Below are positions 1 through 11,879 of a stretch of 33,634 bases of DNA, one piece after another (position 1 is the stretch's first letter; each line of letters begins with the position of its first letter). Position numbers and translations under genes: made by a program. The DNA lies in assembly GCA_001824555.1 (NCBI GenBank), contig MHXU01000103.1, positions 1 through 33,634 of the forward strand, in the 5' to 3' direction. The notes under the pieces were generated by a model. It searched no databases. It worked only from the letters and a program-made list of their open reading frames with translations, and was not told where the DNA came from. This stretch comes from Planctomycetes bacterium GWC2_45_44 (lineage in GTDB: Bacteria > Planctomycetota > Phycisphaerae > Sedimentisphaerales > UBA12454).

Positions 1-74
1 TGGAGTCCCTAAAAGGGTTAAACCGGATTCGTAATTCGGGCTGCTGCGGAACACAAAGTAACAGGAGTTTTAAA
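1..74 (+). other. Leader region upstream of rplL with two small hairpins
   Basis: No coding region is visible. There are two dyads: CCCT/AGGG around 8-17 and CCGGATT/AATTCGG with a 3-base loop at 23-39 (one G-T wobble). A clear ribosome binding site, GGAG, follows 7-8 bases before the rplL start. By family order rplJ should end just upstream of the window, so this is probably the rplJ-rplL gap. Whether the hairpins regulate is not shown. Confidence 0.4.
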
Positions 75-464
75 ATGGCAGAATTCAGCACAGAAGTAAA
101 AGAACTTGGCGACAAAATCGTTAAGCTGACCCTCATTCAGGCTAAAGAGCTTGGCGATTATCTCAAGGAAACCTATGGCATCGAGCCTGCAGCAGGCGCT
201 GCGGTTATGATGGCAGGCCCGGCAGCAGGCGCAGCAGCGGCAGTCGAGGAAAAGACGACTTTCGATGTAGTCCTTAAAGAAGTCGGCGATAAGAAAATCC
301 AGGTTATCAAGGAAGTTCGCGCTTTGACAGGTCTTGGCCTGAAAGAAGCAAAAGACCTCGTTGACGGCGCTCCGAAGACCGTTAAAGAAGGTGTCAGCAA
401 AGCTGACGCGGAAGCGGCCAAGAAGCAGATTGAAACTGCCGGCGCTGTTTGCGAAATTAAGTAA
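75..464 (+). CDS. rplL: 50S ribosomal protein L7/L12
   Basis: L7/L12 forms the flexible stalk of the large subunit, which recruits and stimulates translational GTPases such as EF-G (encoded here at 9766). The 129 residues show the usual three parts: an N-terminal dimerisation helix pair (about 1-36), an Ala/Gly-rich hinge (about 39-58) and the compact C-terminal domain (about 60-129) with the conserved [18 protein letters not shown] segment. The ATG has a GGAG site 7-8 bases upstream. It sits directly before rpoB, as in most bacteria. Length is normal. Confidence 0.98.
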   Translation: MAEFSTEVKELGDKIVKLTLIQAKELGDYLKETYGIEPAAGAAVMMAGPAAGAAAAVEEKTTFDVVLKEVGDKKIQVIKEVRALTGLGLKEAKDLVDGAPKTVKEGVSKADAEAAKKQIETAGAVCEIK

Positions 465-481
465 TACAGTTATCAGAAATT

Positions 482-526
482 CAGTTATCAGTTATCAGCA
501 GAAATTTTGCTGGTAGCTGATAACTG
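482..526 (+). promoter_or_regulatory. Long hairpin in the rplL-rpoB gap
   Basis: Two 19-base arms (482-500 and 508-526) pair along their full length with only two G-U wobbles around a 7-base loop. An AT-rich stretch without a solid T-run follows. In E. coli the same gap holds an attenuator and an RNase III site that set the L7/L12 to RNA polymerase ratio; a similar role here is inference from position. A shorter copy of the arm sequence also lies at 467-476, and a 15-base inverse match lies at 25945-25959. Confidence 0.7.
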
Positions 527-559
527 TTAATTAATTTAACACATTTTATGGAGTGTGTG

Positions 560-3500
560 ATGGGCACAAAAACCGTAAGAGATTTCGGCAAGGTTCAGGA
601 CGCGATTGCTATTCCGGATCTTACCGAAGTTCAGCGTGCCAGTTATGAAAGATTCCTTCAGGCTGAATGCGCAATGCAGAAACGAAAGAGCATCGGCCTT
701 GAGGCTCTGTTCAGGGAGATATTTCCCATCGAAAGCTACGACAAGACGATGAGTCTTGAGTTTCTGGGCTACGAAATGGACAGTCCCCGTTATACGCCGA
801 ATGAGTGCAGGGAACTGCGGCTCACTTACGGCTATCCGATGAAAATATCCTGCCGGCTGAAAAGAAAAGATATCGAAGACATTCAGGAGCAGGCCGTTTA
901 TATTGGCGAAATCCCTGTAATGATTGGCGGCGGCGAATTTATCATCAATGGAGCAGAGCGCGTTATCGTCAATCAGCTCCACCGTTCGCCCGGCGTTGAT
1001 TTTCTTGTCGAAAGCAAGGAAGGCGACAGAGTTCTGCACGGCGGAAGAATTATTCCGGAACGCGGAAGCTGGATTGAAATTTCAGTTACCAAAAAAGACG
1101 TTCTCATTGTCAGAATTGACCAGTCGAGCAAAATTCCTGCGACGATGTTCCTTCGCGCTATGGACGGACAGTACAGCAGTACCGAAGCTATTATCAGAAT
1201 ATTTTATGAAACGAAAACCATATCGGTTGACAAGCTCGACCCGATGATGTGGTCGGTCGGGCCGATAGTTGATACCGAATCCGGCGAAATCATCGTCGAG
1301 GCAGGCACGCAAATCGGCGACAGGACAGGCGCAATACAAAGAAGCTCGATTAAGAAAATCGAAGTCGTAACGAATGTTGTTGACCCGCTTGTTCTTAATA
1401 CGCTTGCCGAAGACGATTGCGAAAGCAGAGAAGAAGCTCTGCTGAAACTTTACGCGAGACTTAGGCCTGGCAATCCGCCGAATATCGAAAAGGCAACGAC
1501 CCTGTTCAACGAAAAATTCTTCGATGGCGACAGATACCGCCTCGGCAGAGTCGGCAGGTTCAGACTTAACAGAAAATTCAATCAGGAAATCAGCGAAGAC
1601 GAGATGACTCTTCGGCCTGAAGATTTCCTGAATACAATAAAATACATCATCGATATGCGAAACAATCAGGGCGCTGTTGACGATATCGACCATTTGGGCA
1701 ACAGAAGGCTGCGAACCATCGACGAACTGGCCGCTGACGAAATCAGAAAAGGTCTGCTCAAATTAAGGCGCACCGTTCAGGAACGAATGAGTTTGAAAGA
1801 GCCGCAGCAGGCTGTTCGCATTGCTGATTTGGTCAACTCAAAGAGCGTTTCGAGCAGTATTGAATACTTCTTCGGCAGAGGCGAGTTGAGTCAGGTCGTT
1901 GACCAGACGAATTCGCTAAGCCAGCTTACGCACGAAAGACGACTGTCGGCGTTAGGCCCGGGCGGTCTTAACAGAAAACGCGCAGGCTTTGAAGTCCGCG
2001 ACGTTCATATCAGTCACTACGGCAGAATTTGTCCGATTGAAACGCCGGAAGGCACGAACATCGGCCTTATTGCGTCGCTGGCGACTTTCTCGAAAGTTGA
2101 CGAATACGGCTTTTTGCTGACACCTTATCGCAAGGCTGAAAAGGGCAAACTCACCGGCGAAGTAGTTTATCTTCGAGCCGATGAAGAAATGAAATTGACC
2201 TTTGCTCCTCCGGGCGCTATCGAGAAGGGAAATAAACTTCACGACGGCGTTGTTCTGGCTATCAAGCAGAGCGAACTGTCGCAGGTTGACAGTAAAGAAG
2301 TGAACTATGTCGATGTTTCGAGCAAACAGATTGTCGGTATATCGGCTGCGCTGATTCCTTTCCTCGAACACGACGATGCCAACAGAGCGTTGATGGGTTC
2401 TAATATGATGAGGCAGGCAGTTCCGCTGCTTACGTCGGAAGCTCCTGTTGTTCAGACCGGAATGGAAGAACACGTCGCTCAAAACTCGAGTATGGTTGTT
2501 CGGGCAAGAAACGCCGGCACAATTACCGCGGTTGACGCGCTGAAAATCGTCATTGACGACACCGATGTTTATACGCTCGAAAAATTCGTCGGCCTCAATG
2601 AGAGAACTTGTCTGAATCAGACTCCGATAGTCTCGCTCGGCCAAAAGGTCAAAAAGAACGAAATTATCGCCGACGGCGGCGGAACTGATAAAGGCGTTTT
2701 GGCGCTTGGCAAAAACGTGCTTGTCGCTTTTATGATTTTTGACGGCTTCAACTTTGAGGACGCTATTCTTATCAGCGAAAGATTGGTAAAAGACGATGTC
2801 TTCACAAGCATACACATCGACGAGTTCAGCGTTGAAGTAAGAGAAACAAAACTCGGCAAAGAAGAGTTCACCAGAGACATTCCGAACGTCGGCGAAAGAG
2901 CGATGAGAAATCTCGACGAGACCGGCGTTATCAGAGAAGGCACAAGAGTCGATGCCGGCGACGTTCTTGTCGGCAAGGTTTCGCCAAAGAGCAAGACCGA
3001 ACTTACGCCCGAAGAAAAACTTCTGCATGCGATATTCGGCAGAGCGGGCGAAGATGTAAAAAATGATTCCCTCGAACTGCCGAGCGGCTACAACGGCGTT
3101 GTCGTAAAGACCAGCCGATTTACCCGAAAAGGCGCAGGCACTGACGAACAGAAAAAAGGTTTCAAACAGAAGATTAAAGACTTTGAGACCGAGACAAAAC
3201 TTAAACGCTGCAAAATGTTCAGGCAAATGGTCGATGAGATTTGCGAAAAACTCGAAATCTCAATCATCGACCCGACTACAAAGCAGAAACTCGGTGTCAG
3301 CGAGGATGCTGATGTTATTGCCGAGCAGATTGAAAACTTTGATATCGCGTGGGTAAAGCCCGCAAACGTTCGCCCGCAGGCTCAACCGGTTATCGACAAG
3401 TATATGCCCAAGATTGCCCAGATTGCTCAAGACGCAAAGGCAAGACTTGAGAGAATGAAGCACGGCGATGAATTGCCAAGCGGCGTACTCGAAATGGTCA

Positions 3501-4312
3501 AGGTCTATGTCGCCACGAAGAGAACTCTCTCGGTCGGCGATAAAATGGCGGGCAGACACGGAAACAAAGGCGTTATCGCCAGAATTATGCCGGTCGAAGA
3601 TATGCCGTTTATGGAAGACGGTACGCCTGTCGATGTTTGCCTCAATCCTCTCGGCGTACCGAGCCGTATGAACGTCGGCCAGATTCTTGAAACGCATCTC
3701 GGCTGGGCGGCAAAGGTTCTCGGTTTCGATGCCGTTACTCCGGTATTCGCCGGCGCAACAGAAGATGAAATCAAGCAGATTCTTATGGATGCCAATGACC
3801 ATACGGTTAAACGCGCCAAAGAGCTTGCTGATTCGAAGACCGCTCCGCCGGCAGGAGAGATATTCGCAAAAATCAGGCCGGATATGAAGACGACCCTCCG
3901 CGACGGCAGAACAGGCGAGCCTTTTGAGCAGGACGCTACTGTCGGACATATATATATGATGAAACTGCACCACCTTGTTGACGACAAAATTCACGCTCGT
4001 TCGACGGGTCCATACAGTCTTATCACGCAGCAGCCTCTCGGCGGAAAAGCCAGAACAGGCGGCCAGAGATTCGGCGAAATGGAAGTCTGGGCTCTGGAAG
4101 CTTATGGCGCGGCTTATACATTGCAGGAACTGCTCACCGTCAAGAGCGACGACATCGAAGGCAGAACGAAGATTTACGAGTCGATGGTCAAGGGCAAAAA
4201 TACCCTTGAAGCAGGCACGCCGATTTCGTTCGATGTGCTGTGCAGCGAAATTAAGGGATTGGGTTTGAATATCCAGCTCGAAAAGAAAAAAATCGGCGGA
4301 AAAACCCTTTAG
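560..4312 (+). CDS. rpoB: DNA-directed RNA polymerase subunit beta
   Basis: This is the beta subunit of core RNA polymerase. I chose ATG 560 because GGAG lies 5 bases upstream; an in-frame ATG at 548 would add four residues and place that site inside the gene. The protein has 1250 residues. The rifampicin pocket is at about 439-466, with the equivalents of E. coli D516 (residue 448), H526 and S531 retained but several neighbours changed. The conserved [12 protein letters not shown] segment begins near residue 993, and the C-terminal clamp segment that contacts beta' is present. Followed by rpoC after 51 bases. Confidence 0.98.
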   Translation: MGTKTVRDFGKVQDAIAIPDLTEVQRASYERFLQAECAMQKRKSIGLEALFREIFPIESYDKTMSLEFLGYEMDSPRYTPNECRELRLTYGYPMKISCRLKRKDIEDIQEQAVYIGEIPVMIGGGEFIINGAERVIVNQLHRSPGVDFLVESKEGDRVLHGGRIIPERGSWIEISVTKKDVLIVRIDQSSKIPATMFLRAMDGQYSSTEAIIRIFYETKTISVDKLDPMMWSVGPIVDTESGEIIVEAGTQIGDRTGAIQRSSIKKIEVVTNVVDPLVLNTLAEDDCESREEALLKLYARLRPGNPPNIEKATTLFNEKFFDGDRYRLGRVGRFRLNRKFNQEISEDEMTLRPEDFLNTIKYIIDMRNNQGAVDDIDHLGNRRLRTIDELAADEIRKGLLKLRRTVQERMSLKEPQQAVRIADLVNSKSVSSSIEYFFGRGELSQVVDQTNSLSQLTHERRLSALGPGGLNRKRAGFEVRDVHISHYGRICPIETPEGTNIGLIASLATFSKVDEYGFLLTPYRKAEKGKLTGEVVYLRADEEMKLTFAPPGAIEKGNKLHDGVVLAIKQSELSQVDSKEVNYVDVSSKQIVGISAALIPFLEHDDANRALMGSNMMRQAVPLLTSEAPVVQTGMEEHVAQNSSMVVRARNAGTITAVDALKIVIDDTDVYTLEKFVGLNERTCLNQTPIVSLGQKVKKNEIIADGGGTDKGVLALGKNVLVAFMIFDGFNFEDAILISERLVKDDVFTSIHIDEFSVEVRETKLGKEEFTRDIPNVGERAMRNLDETGVIREGTRVDAGDVLVGKVSPKSKTELTPEEKLLHAIFGRAGEDVKNDSLELPSGYNGVVVKTSRFTRKGAGTDEQKKGFKQKIKDFETETKLKRCKMFRQMVDEICEKLEISIIDPTTKQKLGVSEDADVIAEQIENFDIAWVKPANVRPQAQPVIDKYMPKIAQIAQDAKARLERMKHGDELPSGVLEMVKVYVATKRTLSVGDKMAGRHGNKGVIARIMPVEDMPFMEDGTPVDVCLNPLGVPSRMNVGQILETHLGWAAKVLGFDAVTPVFAGATEDEIKQILMDANDHTVKRAKELADSKTAPPAGEIFAKIRPDMKTTLRDGRTGEPFEQDATVGHIYMMKLHHLVDDKIHARSTGPYSLITQQPLGGKARTGGQRFGEMEVWALEAYGAAYTLQELLTVKSDDIEGRTKIYESMVKGKNTLEAGTPISFDVLCSEIKGLGLNIQLEKKKIGGKTL

Positions 4313-4363
4313 TATTTCAGTGGAATAAAAGGTTTATAAACCTTATGTCAGGAGTAAGCTTAA

Positions 4364-7300
4364 ATGGCTGAAAGTATTTATGACAAAATAAATGATTACG
4401 GTTCGGTAAAGATTGGTCTTGCCAGTCCGAATGACATCAGAAGCTGGTCGTTCGGCGAAGTCAGAAAACCTGAAACGATTAACTATCGTACATACAGGCC
4501 TGAAAAAGACGGACTTTTCTGCGAACGTATCTTTGGCCCGGAAAGAGACTGGGAATGTTCCTGCGGCAAATACAAGGGAACAAAATTCAAAGGCATTATC
4601 TGCGACAGATGCGGCGTAAAAGTTACGCACAGCAGAGTCCGCAGAAAAAGAATGGGACACATTAATCTTGCCGCGCCTGCTGTGCATATATGGTTCTTTA
4701 AGGCTATGCCGTCGCGCCTCGGTTCGCTTTTGGCGATGAAAACAATCGACCTTGAAAAGATAATTTATTTTCAGGATTATGTCGTTACCGACGCGGGTCA
4801 GAGTCCTCTGAAGGTCAAGCAGCTTCTCAACGAAGAAGAATATCGCGAAGCTGTTACCAAGTACGGCAATACATTCAAGGCCTCGATGGGCGCAGAAGGC
4901 GTTAGAGATTTGCTTATGCAGCTTGACCTTGACCAGTTGGCCGGCGATTTGAAGGCGGGCATCACCAAGACCAGCAGCAAGCAGAAAATTAAAGACCTTA
5001 CCAAAAGGCTTAAGAACGTCAACGCGGTTAAGGGCAGTCCCAACAAGCCGGAATGGATAGTTCTTGAAGTTGTACCGGTGATTCCGCCGGATTTGCGTCC
5101 GTTAGTTATGTTAGAGAGCGGCAACTTCGCCACGAGCGATTTGAATGATTTGTATCGAAGAATCATTAACAGAAATAACAGACTTAAAAAACTGATGGAC
5201 CTCAACGCACCGGAAGTCATCATCAGAAACGAAAAACGAATGCTCCAGCAGGCGGTTGACGCTCTGTTCGACAACGGCAGATGCAGAAGGCCCGTTCTCG
5301 GCAGCAACAACAGGCCGCTGAAGAGTCTTACGGATATGATTAAAGGCAAGCAGGGCAGATTCCGCGAGAACCTTTTAGGCAAACGCGTTGACTATTCAGC
5401 ACGTTCGGTTATCGTCGTCGGCCCATACCTTAAACTGCATCAGTGCGGCCTGCCGAAGAAAATCGCTCTTGAGCTTTTCCAGCCTTTCATTATCAGGGAA
5501 CTGAAGGAGCGCGGCCTTGCCGATACTATTAAGAGCGCAAAGAGAATGCTCGAAAGGCGTGAAGAACACGTCTGGGACATTCTCGAAAAAGTTATTCATC
5601 AGCATCCCGTAATGCTCAACCGTGCGCCTACGCTGCACAGAATGGGTATTCAGGCGTTCGAGCCGGTATTGGTCGAAGGCAACGCGATTATGCTGCACCC
5701 GTTGGTTTGCAAAGGCTTCAACGCCGACTTCGATGGCGACCAGATGGCCGTTCACCTTCCCTTGAGCATTGAGGCGCAGGTCGAAACGCATACTTTGATA
5801 ATGGCGACTAATAACGTTTTCTCGCCCGCCAACGGTTCGCCGCAGATAAGTCCATCGCAGGATATCGTGCTTGGCAACTATTATGTAACAGCCCAGAGAC
5901 TCGGTATGAAGGGCGAGGGAATGATATTCAGAGATTCCTTCGAGGCCATTACCGCCTATGAAATGGGCAAAGTCAATATCCACGCGAAAGTAAAAGTCGG
6001 CATTCCCGCAGGCAAAAAGATTGTAAGTTCCGAAGGAACAAAAGTAAGCACCGGCATTATTGAGACGACGCCGGGCAGATGTATCTTTAATGAGATGCTG
6101 CCCAAGGAAATGCCTTTTTATAATTATCTGATGTCGCAAAAGACGCTAAGACGCGTTATTAACGATTGCTTTATGCTGTGCGACGGCAACACATCTTTAA
6201 ATCTGCTTGACGATATGAAAGACCTCGGCTTCAAATATGCGACGCTTGCGGGTTTGAGTTTCGGCATTACGGATTTGAGAGTTCCGCCCGAAAAGCAGGG
6301 CATTATTGATAAAACCCAGAAGGTCATTGACAAAATTCGTAAAAACTACAACGAAGGCGTTCTGACCGAAGGCGAAAGATATAATCAGGTAATCGATGCC
6401 TGGACACACGCTCGTGTCGCTGTTACCAGCGCAATGATGCAGGGTTTAAAGAACGACACAAGAGACGGCAAAGCCTATCTTAATCCGATTTATCTGATGT
6501 CGGATTCCGGCGCGCGAGGCAGCGTTGACCAGATTCAGCAGCTTGCAGGTATGCGTGCTTTGATGGCCAAGCCGAGCGGCGAAATTATTGAAACGCCTAT
6601 TAAATCGAACTTCCGTGAAGGTTTGAACGTGCTTGAGTATTTCAGTTCGACTCACGGAGCAAGAAAAGGTTTGGCTGATACGGCTCTGAAAACGGCGGAC
6701 TCCGGCTATCTGACAAGAAAGCTGGCCGATGTCGCACAGAACGTAATCATCAATGAAATCGACTGCGGCACATTGCAGGGCATTACAAAGACGACATTGT
6801 ATAAGGGCGAGCAGGTTGATATTCCGCTGCGTGAACTCATCATCGGCAGAACCGCCCGCGACAATGTCAGAAATCCGATTACCGATGAAATGATTGTTCG
6901 CGAGAACGAAGTCATTACACACGAGGCCGCTGATAAAATCGAAGCTCTCGGCCTTGAATCAATAAGAATACGAAGCTCGCTTACCTGCGATAGTCCTCTC
7001 GGCGTTTGTGCAAAATGCTACGGCTGGGATTTGGGAACAGGCAGGCTTGTCGAAGAAGGTATGGCTGTCGGCATTATCGCCGCGCAGTCAATCGGCGAAC
7101 CAGGCACGCAGCTTACGATGCGTACGTTCCACACGGGCGGTATCGCATCTCGCGCAATTCTTGAAAACGACCAGAAGGCTCCGAGAGACGGCGTTGTTCA
7201 GTATCGCGACATTAACGTTGTGCCGGTGAAAAACGAAGACGGCACAGAAACGCTTATCGCGCTCAAGAGAAGCGGCGAATTGGCTATCGTTGACGACAGA

Positions 7301-8635
7301 GGTCGCGAGTACGATAAATTCAAAGTGCCTTACGGCGCTGTTGTTCATGTGAAAGACGGCCAGACCGTTACGGCTCGAACGAGCCTGTATAGCTGGGATC
7401 CTCACAGAGTTCCGATTCTGGCAGAAGTTGCCGGTGTTGCTCGCCTTGTTGACGTTGTCGAAGGCGAGACGATGCGCGTCGAAGAAGAACGAAAAGGCCA
7501 AAAAGGCCGGCCGGTTGTTATCGAACACAAGGGCGATAAACATCCGCAGGTTATTATCGAAGATGAAAACGGCAAAATTCTTGACATTCACTACCTGCCG
7601 GCAAAGGCTCGTATCGAAGTTGACGAAGGTCAGAAGATTCAGGCCGGTCAGCTCCTTGCCCGTCAGCCGAGAGGCCAGGGTGGTACGCAGGATATTACCG
7701 GCGGTCTGCCGAGAGTTACCGAAATCTTTGAGGCAAGAAAGCCCAAAGAGCCGGCAGCGATGGCCGAGATTAGCGGTCGTGTCGAGCTTAAGAGCGATAA
7801 ACGCCGCGGCAAAATGACTATTACCATCAAGAGCGAAAAGATGGAAAAAGAACACCATGTCCCGCGCGACAGGCATCTTAATGTCCACGCCGGGGATATG
7901 GTCGAGGCCGGCGACCCGCTGACAGACGGGCCGTTAGTTCCGCACGATATTCTCCGAATTAAGGGCGAAGAGGCTCTGCAAAGGTATCTGCTGGCTGAAG
8001 TTCTGAATGTTTATCGTTCGCAGAATGTAACGATTAACGACAAGCACATTGAGGTAATTCTTTCTCAAATGATGCAGAAAGTCGAAATAGAAACCATCGG
8101 CGACAGCAATTTCCTGCCGGGCGACATTGTTTCAAAGTATGTCTTCAGAAAGGCAAATGACGAGCTGGCGGGCAGTCTGAAAATCGCAGAACCGGGCGAT
8201 ACCGACCTTGTCGCGGGTATGGTTTATACCAAGGCGCATATCGAACAGGCCAATGAAAAGGTCGAAAAACTCGCCGGCGAGCCTGCAAAAGGCAAAAAAC
8301 CGCGTCCGGCAACCGCCGCCACGCTGCTTATGGGTATCACAAAGGCTGCATTGCAGTCGGAAAGCTGGATATCAGCGGCAAGTTTCCAGGAAACGACTAA
8401 AGTCTTGACGGAAGCGGCCTTAGGTGGTAGAGTAGATGAATTACGCGGTTTGAAAGAAAACGTCATTCTCGGCCACCTTATACCGGCCGGTACGGCGTTC
8501 AGGCCGCATCTCGAAATGACCGTGAAACACCTTGTTAAGGCTCCGCTGCCCAAGCAGCTTGCCGAACTTAAGGAAACCCACGATGCCGAAGCTCAAGCCG
8601 ATAAAGCGGCAAGAGCAGCATTGGGACTCGAATAA
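4364..8635 (+). CDS. rpoC: DNA-directed RNA polymerase subunit beta'
   Basis: This is the catalytic beta' subunit, 1423 residues and full length. The first zinc site is C65, C67, C80, C83. The Mg-binding active-site motif [12 protein letters not shown] lies at about 453-464. The second zinc site uses a Cys near 801 and the cluster near 875-885. The trigger-loop segment with the sequence [20 protein letters not shown] begins near residue 907. ATG 4364 has GGAG 9 bases upstream. It is co-directional with rpoB and very likely cotranscribed. A hairpin lies between it and rpsL. Confidence 0.98.
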   Translation: MAESIYDKINDYGSVKIGLASPNDIRSWSFGEVRKPETINYRTYRPEKDGLFCERIFGPERDWECSCGKYKGTKFKGIICDRCGVKVTHSRVRRKRMGHINLAAPAVHIWFFKAMPSRLGSLLAMKTIDLEKIIYFQDYVVTDAGQSPLKVKQLLNEEEYREAVTKYGNTFKASMGAEGVRDLLMQLDLDQLAGDLKAGITKTSSKQKIKDLTKRLKNVNAVKGSPNKPEWIVLEVVPVIPPDLRPLVMLESGNFATSDLNDLYRRIINRNNRLKKLMDLNAPEVIIRNEKRMLQQAVDALFDNGRCRRPVLGSNNRPLKSLTDMIKGKQGRFRENLLGKRVDYSARSVIVVGPYLKLHQCGLPKKIALELFQPFIIRELKERGLADTIKSAKRMLERREEHVWDILEKVIHQHPVMLNRAPTLHRMGIQAFEPVLVEGNAIMLHPLVCKGFNADFDGDQMAVHLPLSIEAQVETHTLIMATNNVFSPANGSPQISPSQDIVLGNYYVTAQRLGMKGEGMIFRDSFEAITAYEMGKVNIHAKVKVGIPAGKKIVSSEGTKVSTGIIETTPGRCIFNEMLPKEMPFYNYLMSQKTLRRVINDCFMLCDGNTSLNLLDDMKDLGFKYATLAGLSFGITDLRVPPEKQGIIDKTQKVIDKIRKNYNEGVLTEGERYNQVIDAWTHARVAVTSAMMQGLKNDTRDGKAYLNPIYLMSDSGARGSVDQIQQLAGMRALMAKPSGEIIETPIKSNFREGLNVLEYFSSTHGARKGLADTALKTADSGYLTRKLADVAQNVIINEIDCGTLQGITKTTLYKGEQVDIPLRELIIGRTARDNVRNPITDEMIVRENEVITHEAADKIEALGLESIRIRSSLTCDSPLGVCAKCYGWDLGTGRLVEEGMAVGIIAAQSIGEPGTQLTMRTFHTGGIASRAILENDQKAPRDGVVQYRDINVVPVKNEDGTETLIALKRSGELAIVDDRGREYDKFKVPYGAVVHVKDGQTVTARTSLYSWDPHRVPILAEVAGVARLVDVVEGETMRVEEERKGQKGRPVVIEHKGDKHPQVIIEDENGKILDIHYLPAKARIEVDEGQKIQAGQLLARQPRGQGGTQDITGGLPRVTEIFEARKPKEPAAMAEISGRVELKSDKRRGKMTITIKSEKMEKEHHVPRDRHLNVHAGDMVEAGDPLTDGPLVPHDILRIKGEEALQRYLLAEVLNVYRSQNVTINDKHIEVILSQMMQKVEIETIGDSNFLPGDIVSKYVFRKANDELAGSLKIAEPGDTDLVAGMVYTKAHIEQANEKVEKLAGEPAKGKKPRPATAATLLMGITKAALQSESWISAASFQETTKVLTEAALGGRVDELRGLKENVILGHLIPAGTAFRPHLEMTVKHLVKAPLPKQLAELKETHDAEAQADKAARAALGLE

Positions 8636-8666
8636 AAAAAAATTGAAAAGTTAAAGCTAAAAGCCC

Positions 8667-8700
8667 AAAACTATGGAACGGCCTTCGGCCGATGAGTTTT
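8667..8700 (+). promoter_or_regulatory. Hairpin in the rpoC-rpsL gap
   Basis: A CGGCC/GGCCG stem with a three-base loop is extended by AAAACT/AGTTTT on the outside, and AAATTTTGGG follows. The whole 8636-8757 gap is rich in A- and T-runs that could pair further. It looks like an attenuator or transcript-processing hairpin; there is no perfect T-run, so full termination is uncertain. The gap also carries AAGGGA before the rpsL start. Confidence 0.5.
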
Positions 8701-8757
8701 AAATTTTGGGTTTTGGTTTTGGACTTTAAACTGTGAGTTTTAAGTTAAGGGAAAATA

Positions 8758-9123
8758 ATGCCAACAATCAATCAGTTAGTTAGAAAAGGCAGAGGCACAA
8801 AGGGCAAGAAGCGTATATCGGATATTACCGGCTGCCCGCAGAAACGCGGCGTTTGTCTGATAGTAAGAACCCAGACGCCAAAGAAGCCGAACTCCGCTTT
8901 GCGTAAAATCGCCCGTGTAAGACTTACCAATGGCAAGGAAGTTACAGCTTATATTCCGGGTATCGACCACAATCTGCAGGAACACAGTACTGTGCTTATC
9001 CGCGGCGGAAGAGTAAGAGACTTACCCGGCGTAAGATACCATATTGTCAGAGGCACGCTCGATACTTCAGGCGTAGCCAACAGAAAGAAAAGCCGAAGCA
9101 AATACGGCGTTAAGAATAGTTAA
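8758..9123 (+). CDS. rpsL: 30S ribosomal protein S12
   Basis: S12 lies at the decoding centre and helps set translational accuracy. The 121 residues carry the [10 protein letters not shown] loop (about 41-50) with its key lysines. The [13 protein letters not shown] loop has arginine at residue 87, the position of E. coli K88 (counting Met), where K-to-R is a classical streptomycin-resistance change. Two conserved cysteines (C26, C33) are present. It is the first gene of a str-type cluster followed by rpsG and fusA. Confidence 0.98.
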   Translation: MPTINQLVRKGRGTKGKKRISDITGCPQKRGVCLIVRTQTPKKPNSALRKIARVRLTNGKEVTAYIPGIDHNLQEHSTVLIRGGRVRDLPGVRYHIVRGTLDTSGVANRKKSRSKYGVKNS

Positions 9124-9150
9124 TAGTTGATAGTTAATCGAAGGTGAAAA

Positions 9151-9624
9151 ATGGCAAAGAAGTTCACAGCTTCTGCAAAACAGTTAAGACCTGATGCCCG
9201 CTTTAACAGCAAGCTGGCACAGAAGTTTATTAATTCGATGATGTGGCAGGGCAAGAAAACGACTGCAACGCAGATTTTCTACGATGCCCTTGATATAGCC
9301 GTCAAGAAGGTAAAGGATGTTGAACCTTTGGCGTTGTTCGAGGCCGCAATCAACAATGTTAAGCCGCAAATCGAGGTTCGCTCCAAGCGAGTCGGCGGCG
9401 CCAGTTATCAGGTGCCTATGCCCGTCAACGCCAGAAGACAGCAGTCTCTTGCATTCAGATGGATACTCGCCTCTGCCAGAGGCAAGAAGGGCAGACCAAT
9501 GTGCGACAGACTTGCGTCGGAACTGCTTGACGCTTATAACAGGCAGGGCGGCGCGATGACAACTCGTGAAAATATCCACAAAATGGCCGAGGCTAACAAG
9601 GCCTTTGCTCATTTTGCCTGGTAG
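9151..9624 (+). CDS. rpsG: 30S ribosomal protein S7
   Basis: S7 initiates assembly of the 30S head and borders the exit site for tRNA. The 157 residues match the family length and include the central [14 protein letters not shown] segment and the C-terminal half containing [20 protein letters not shown] precedes the ATG closely. It lies 27 bases after rpsL. An intrinsic terminator follows, so the usual rpsG-fusA cotranscription is at least partly interrupted. Confidence 0.98.
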   Translation: MAKKFTASAKQLRPDARFNSKLAQKFINSMMWQGKKTTATQIFYDALDIAVKKVKDVEPLALFEAAINNVKPQIEVRSKRVGGASYQVPMPVNARRQQSLAFRWILASARGKKGRPMCDRLASELLDAYNRQGGAMTTRENIHKMAEANKAFAHFAW

Positions 9625-9639
9625 CATCCGCAGGATTAT

Positions 9640-9690
9640 AAATGCCGCAGTTGAATTTAAGTGTTTAACGGCGGCATTTTTTTCTTTTTA
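9640..9690 (+). terminator. Rho-independent terminator after rpsG
   Basis: AAATGCCGC (9640-9648) pairs perfectly with GCGGCATTT (9671-9679), and the transcript continues into a long U-rich tail to about 9689. A second dyad without a T-run, TTCAGCC/GGCTGAA, lies at 9704-9721. The position between rpsG and fusA is unusual because these genes are normally one transcription unit. Confidence 0.88.
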
Positions 9691-9765
9691 TATAAAAAGC
9701 AGTTTCAGCCTTTGGGCTGAATCCACAATTTTAATTTTTAAACTTTAAATTTTGAATTTCTTATT

Positions 9766-11847
9766 ATGCCTAAATCAGTAGAAAGAATTCGTAATATCGG
9801 AGTAATGGCTCACATTGACGCCGGCAAAACAACCGTGTCCGAAAGGATACTTTTTTATACCGGCAAAACCTACAAAATGGGCGAAGTTCACAACGGTACA
9901 GCCGTTATGGACTACCTCGAAGAAGAGCAGCAGAGAGGCATTACAATAACAAGCGCGGCAACCACCTGTCCGTGGAAGGATTGGATTTTCAATCTGATTG
10001 ACACTCCCGGCCACGTTGATTTTACGGCGGAGGTGGAGCGTTCGCTTCGAGTGCTTGACGCGGCGATTGCCGTTTTTGACGGCAGCGAAGGCGTTCAGGC
10101 GCAGAGCGAAACCGTCTGGAGACAGGGGCTGAAATATAAAGTTCCCTGCATCTGTTTCATCAATAAGATGGACAAAACCGGCGCTGATTTTGAAATGAGC
10201 GTGCAGAGCATCAAGGATAAACTTGTCGCTCATCCGGTTTGCCTGCAAATACCAATTGGTGCCGATACCACGTTCCAGGGCGTTATAGACCTTATTCGCT
10301 TAAAGGCGATTTATTATAAAGACGAGAAGCTCGGCGCAAGTTTTGAAGAGAAAGAGATTCCGGAAGAATTCAAAGACGCTGTCGCTCACTGGCGGCACGA
10401 TATGCTTGAAGCTCTGGCCGAGTTCGACGAACATCTGATGGAAAAATATATCCACGATGAACATATCGAGGAAGATATGATTCATAACGCCGTCAGAAAG
10501 GGAATGCTTGCCAATAAACTAAATCCGGTGCTGTTCGGTTCGGCATTGCAGTATATAGGCGTTCAGCCGCTTTTGGACGCGGTTGGTATGTATTGCCCTT
10601 CGCCTGCCGATAAGCCCGAAGTTTTTGGTCACAGCCCCGGCCAGAAGGAAATGAATATACCGATTATGTGCGATTCGCATAAGCCGCTGGCTGCGCTTGC
10701 GTTCAAAATCGTCAACGATAAGCACGGCGACCTTTATTTCTTAAGAATTTATCAGGGAACGCTTAAGGGCAGCACAAGAGTTTTAAACGCCAACAACGGC
10801 AAAAAAGAAAATATTACGCGTCTGTTCCGAATGCACGCCGGCACAAGAGAAATCGTGGAAGCAGGGAAGGCGGGCGATATCGTTGCCTGTATCGGCCTGA
10901 AAGATGTCGGCACAGGCGATACCATCTGCGATACCAAACACCCCGTTATGCTCGAAAACATCGTTTTCCCGGAAACCGTTATAAGTATGTCGATTGAACC
11001 TGCCAGCGGCAGCGATAGAGATAAACTCGGCGAAGGTCTGGCGGCTTTAAGAAAAGAAGACCCAACTTTCAAATGCAAGTACGACCCGGAAACCGGCCAG
11101 ACGATTATCAGCGGTATGGGCGAACTGCATCTTGAGGTGCTTCAGCACAGATTGACAAGAGATATGAAAATCGATGTCCGGGTCGGCAGGCCGAAAGTCG
11201 CCTATCGCGAGGCTATCACAGGCACAGCCGAGGCCGAAGGCAAATTCGTTCGCCAGACAGGCGGTCGAGGCCAGTACGGTCACGCGGTTATTACGATTGA
11301 ACCTCTTTATGACGAGAGCGGTCATTTCAGCAAAGAAAACGTTTTTGAAAATAAAATCGTCGGTGGTTCTGTTCCGAGGGAATATATTTCTCCCATCGAA
11401 AACGGCGTAATGCAGGCCTTTACAAGCGGCGAATTGGCCGGGTATCCTGTTGTCGGAGCTAAAGTCTGCCTGATTGACGGTTCTTTCCATACGGTCGATT
11501 CTTCCGAAATGGCGTTTGAGCAGGCCGGCGTTTTGGCCTGCCGAGAGGGTATGAGAAGGGCAAAGCCTATTCTGCTCGAGCCTATTATGAAGGTTGAAAT
11601 TATTATACCTGAATCCGATTACGGCGTGGTTCAGGGCAATATCATAAGCAAGAGAGGTATGATTTACGATACGCGAGCTCACGGCAAAATGCGAGTTCTC
11701 GATGTCAAAGTGCCTCTTTCCGAGATGTTTGGATATTCCAGTGATTTACGCGGTATGACCAGCGGAAGAGGCAGTTTTGTAATGGAGCCGAGTACCTACG
11801 AAAAAGTTCCTGAACAAATTGCAGAAAAAATTCTTGCAGCCTCTTGA
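9766..11847 (+). CDS. fusA: Elongation factor G
   Basis: EF-G is the GTPase that drives translocation and, with RRF, ribosome recycling. The 693 residues are full length. G1 is AHIDAGKT (15-22), G2 RGITIT (57-62), G3 DTPGHVDF (79-86) and G4 NKMDK (133-137), followed by domains II-V ending in the [10 protein letters not shown] segment. No Shine-Dalgarno sequence is visible before ATG 9766; the 40 bases upstream are almost only A and T. It is separated from rpsG by a terminator, and no tuf follows. A paralogous EF-G elsewhere in the genome cannot be excluded. Confidence 0.97.
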   Translation: MPKSVERIRNIGVMAHIDAGKTTVSERILFYTGKTYKMGEVHNGTAVMDYLEEEQQRGITITSAATTCPWKDWIFNLIDTPGHVDFTAEVERSLRVLDAAIAVFDGSEGVQAQSETVWRQGLKYKVPCICFINKMDKTGADFEMSVQSIKDKLVAHPVCLQIPIGADTTFQGVIDLIRLKAIYYKDEKLGASFEEKEIPEEFKDAVAHWRHDMLEALAEFDEHLMEKYIHDEHIEEDMIHNAVRKGMLANKLNPVLFGSALQYIGVQPLLDAVGMYCPSPADKPEVFGHSPGQKEMNIPIMCDSHKPLAALAFKIVNDKHGDLYFLRIYQGTLKGSTRVLNANNGKKENITRLFRMHAGTREIVEAGKAGDIVACIGLKDVGTGDTICDTKHPVMLENIVFPETVISMSIEPASGSDRDKLGEGLAALRKEDPTFKCKYDPETGQTIISGMGELHLEVLQHRLTRDMKIDVRVGRPKVAYREAITGTAEAEGKFVRQTGGRGQYGHAVITIEPLYDESGHFSKENVFENKIVGGSVPREYISPIENGVMQAFTSGELAGYPVVGAKVCLIDGSFHTVDSSEMAFEQAGVLACREGMRRAKPILLEPIMKVEIIIPESDYGVVQGNIISKRGMIYDTRAHGKMRVLDVKVPLSEMFGYSSDLRGMTSGRGSFVMEPSTYEKVPEQIAEKILAAS

Positions 11848-11872
11848 CGAATGTTTCGGGGTATGGTATATA
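11844..11872 (+). promoter_or_regulatory. Strong sigma70-like promoter overlapping the fusA stop
   Basis: TTGACG (11844-11849) and TATATA (11867-11872) are separated by exactly 17 bases. The -35 overlaps the fusA stop codon. Predicted start is near 11879-11880, immediately before a dense series of RNA stems that ends in a terminator. The spacing and both hexamers are close to consensus. The dyad GGGGTAT/ATACTCC (11858-11876) overlaps the -10 and could be an operator instead of an RNA element. Confidence 0.65.
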
Positions 11873-11879
11873 CTCCTTT

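Noticed and set aside
1952-3226. 424-codon open frame on the - strand inside rpoB
   Set aside because: It lies wholly antisense to a certain rpoB, has no recognisable domain and reflects codon bias of the sense gene.
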